NCBI GenBank assembly: GCA_038124025.1
Contig: JAYPBC010000017.1
Location: 1-42,666 of the forward strand
DNA length: 42,666 bases
Reading direction: 5' to 3'
DNA from: UBA1275 sp038124025
GTDB lineage: Bacteria > Bacteroidota > Rhodothermia > Balneolales > Balneolaceae
Shown piece after piece: positions 41,578 to 42,666 of the stretch. The translations under genes were made by a program, and so were the position numbers. Every line of letters begins with the position of its first letter. Position 1 is the first letter of the stretch. The notes under the pieces are model-generated. The model was not told where the DNA came from and did no database searches. It worked only from the letters and a program-made list of their open reading frames with translations.

Positions 41578-41726
41578 GTTGGCGTGGGTCGCTGGGGCCG
41601 CCCCATATCCTACGAGAAATGCGACAACATTCGCAGTGACTCCACCGCCGTATTCCGAGGCGCCAAGAAATCCGATTTAGTGCTAATAGATGGACGATCC
41701 GCATATTTTGCTTCCTGACCGTCTAC

Positions 41727-42666
41727 CTACTTTCCAAGCACCGACCGAACCACTGCTTCCGCCACCCGTTCCCCGTCCATGGCCGCGGAGATAATCCCCC
41801 CGGCATAACCGGCTCCTTCCCCGCAGGGATACAATCCTGAAACCTCGGGATGAACCAAACGCTCTGGGTCCCGCGGAATCCTTACCGGAGACGAGGTCCG
41901 AGTTTCTGGGGCATGCACCACCGCCTCGTTGGTTAAATAGCCCTTCATTTTCCGGTCGAAAGCCACAAATCCCTCTCGCAGGCGCTGCACAATGAATTCC
42001 GGAAGCACCTCGGCCAGGTTCACCGATCGAAGCCCTGGCGAATACGAAGTCTTAGGTAAGTCCATGGACACCCGCCCCTCCACAAAATCAACCAATCGCT
42101 GCGCCGGAGCGGTTTGGGTGCGACCACCCGCTTCCCATGCTTTCCGCTCAATCTCGGCCTGAAACGCCATCGCCGCCAAAGGCCCATGCTCCTTCTCATA
42201 CGCCTTGAAATCCGCCAATTCCAATTCCACCACAATCCCCGAATTCGCCGTCGATCGAGCCCGCCGCGAAGAGGACCATCCGTTGGTTACAATTTCCCCT
42301 GGCTTGGTTGCACAAGGCGCTACCACCCCTCCCGGGCACATGCAAAAGGAATACACCCCACGCCCCTCGACCTGATGCACCACCGAATACGGCGCCGCCG
42401 GCAAATACTCTCCACGCGACGCACACGAGTATTGAATTGAGTCAATCAACGCCTGCGGATGCTCTACCCGCACCCCAATGGCCAACGGTTTTGCCTCCAC
42501 CGCGATCTCCCGCCGCACCAACAGCTCAAAAATATCCCGGGCTGAATGACCTGTTGCCAGGATCACATGCTTGGCAGGAATGTTGCGAACAACAGCGTCA
42601 TCAATCTTTATCACTTCTAACCCGGTAATTCGATTAGAATCCTCAGTCTCCTCCAAAACCATATCC
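41727..42666 (-). CDS. FAD-dependent oxidoreductase, COG2509/HI0933-like (C-terminal part, runs off the right edge)
   Basis: The visible 311 or more residues are the C-terminal two thirds of a flavoprotein. Diagnostic segments are VILATGHSARDIFELL, FCMCPGGVVAPCATKPGEIV followed by NGWSSSRRARSTANSGIVV, and the end YPCGEGAGYAGGIISAAMDG with ERVAEAVV. They fit the uncharacterised FAD-dependent dehydrogenase group COG2509. The N-terminal FAD loop lies beyond the window, so the first in-window methionine is internal and the true start is not visible. The gene is GC-richer than its neighbours. Substrate and partner are unknown. Confidence 0.85.
   Translation of the reverse strand, partial: DMVLEETEDSNRITGLEVIKIDDAVVRNIPAKHVILATGHSARDIFELLVRREIAVEAKPLAIGVRVEHPQALIDSIQYSCASRGEYLPAAPYSVVHQVEGRGVYSFCMCPGGVVAPCATKPGEIVTNGWSSSRRARSTANSGIVVELELADFKAYEKEHGPLAAMAFQAEIERKAWEAGGRTQTAPAQRLVDFVEGRVSMDLPKTSYSPGLRSVNLAEVLPEFIVQRLREGFVAFDRKMKGYLTNEAVVHAPETRTSSPVRIPRDPERLVHPEVSGLYPCGEGAGYAGGIISAAMDGERVAEAVVRSVLGK

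Overview
The window is about 42.7 kb of tightly packed bacterial chromosome, most likely from the Bacteroidota/Rhodothermota/Balneolota (FCB) group. The evidence for this placement is indirect: outer-membrane beta-barrels ending in aromatic residues, a YtxJ-type thiol protein, a Wzi-like barrel, a short-gap operon style with few Shine-Dalgarno sites, and a bacteroidete-like -7 box (TAnnTTTG) in front of the histidine operon. By eye, base composition is mostly mid-40s percent GC, with sharply GC-richer patches in the 5' third of the gamma-glutamyltransferase gene and at the right edge. No tRNA, rRNA, CRISPR array, insertion sequence or prophage gene was seen.

Layout. The left edge holds the start of a membrane-anchored protein running off the window, then an outer-membrane protein and rlmN. 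Convergent to these is a minus-strand block: signal peptidase I (lepB), an exported protein of unknown function, elongation factor 4 (lepA) and a small thiamine-binding-like protein. From 7.3 to 12.8 kb lies a histidine operon, hisG-hisD-hisC/hisB fusion-hisH-hisA, preceded by a 330-bp leader with a candidate His-containing leader peptide and competing hairpins. hisF, hisI/E and histidinol phosphatase are absent here. Next come a 7TM-HD phosphodiesterase coupled to xerD, then gamma-glutamyltransferase, ytxJ, an UlaG-like hydrolase, and a coupled trio of S1/P1 nuclease, Gfo/Idh/MocA oxidoreductase and saccharopine-dehydrogenase-like protein. A fatty acid desaturase, an OsmC protein and a NAPE-PLD-like metallohydrolase follow.

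The most interesting block is 26.4-33.5 kb: a phospholipase-D-type transferase, a CDP-alcohol phosphatidyltransferase, an MMPL/RND lipid exporter, myo-inositol-3-phosphate synthase, and a nucleotidyltransferase with the hallmarks of inositol-1-phosphate cytidylyltransferase. Together they suggest a CDP-inositol route to an inositol phospholipid or inositol phosphodiester, with its own exporter. The cytidylyltransferase gene is cut by a 100-N scaffold gap flanked by identical 55-bp ends; this is an assembly artefact, and collapsing it restores one 265-residue frame.

The right part has a Wzi-like barrel, an orphan Rieske lipoprotein, and a 5-oxoprolinase locus: fused pxpB-pxpC, pxpA with a long acidic insertion, and an Nramp-superfamily transporter lacking the canonical metal-binding residues. 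The pxpB reading frame appears to continue upstream through an in-frame amber codon to a TTG start overlapping the end of pxpA. A SRPBCC protein and a partial COG2509-type flavoprotein finish the window. Low-complexity linkers or tails occur in many of the enzymes, some built from 18-bp tandem DNA repeats, and 12-bp tandem repeats also occur between genes.
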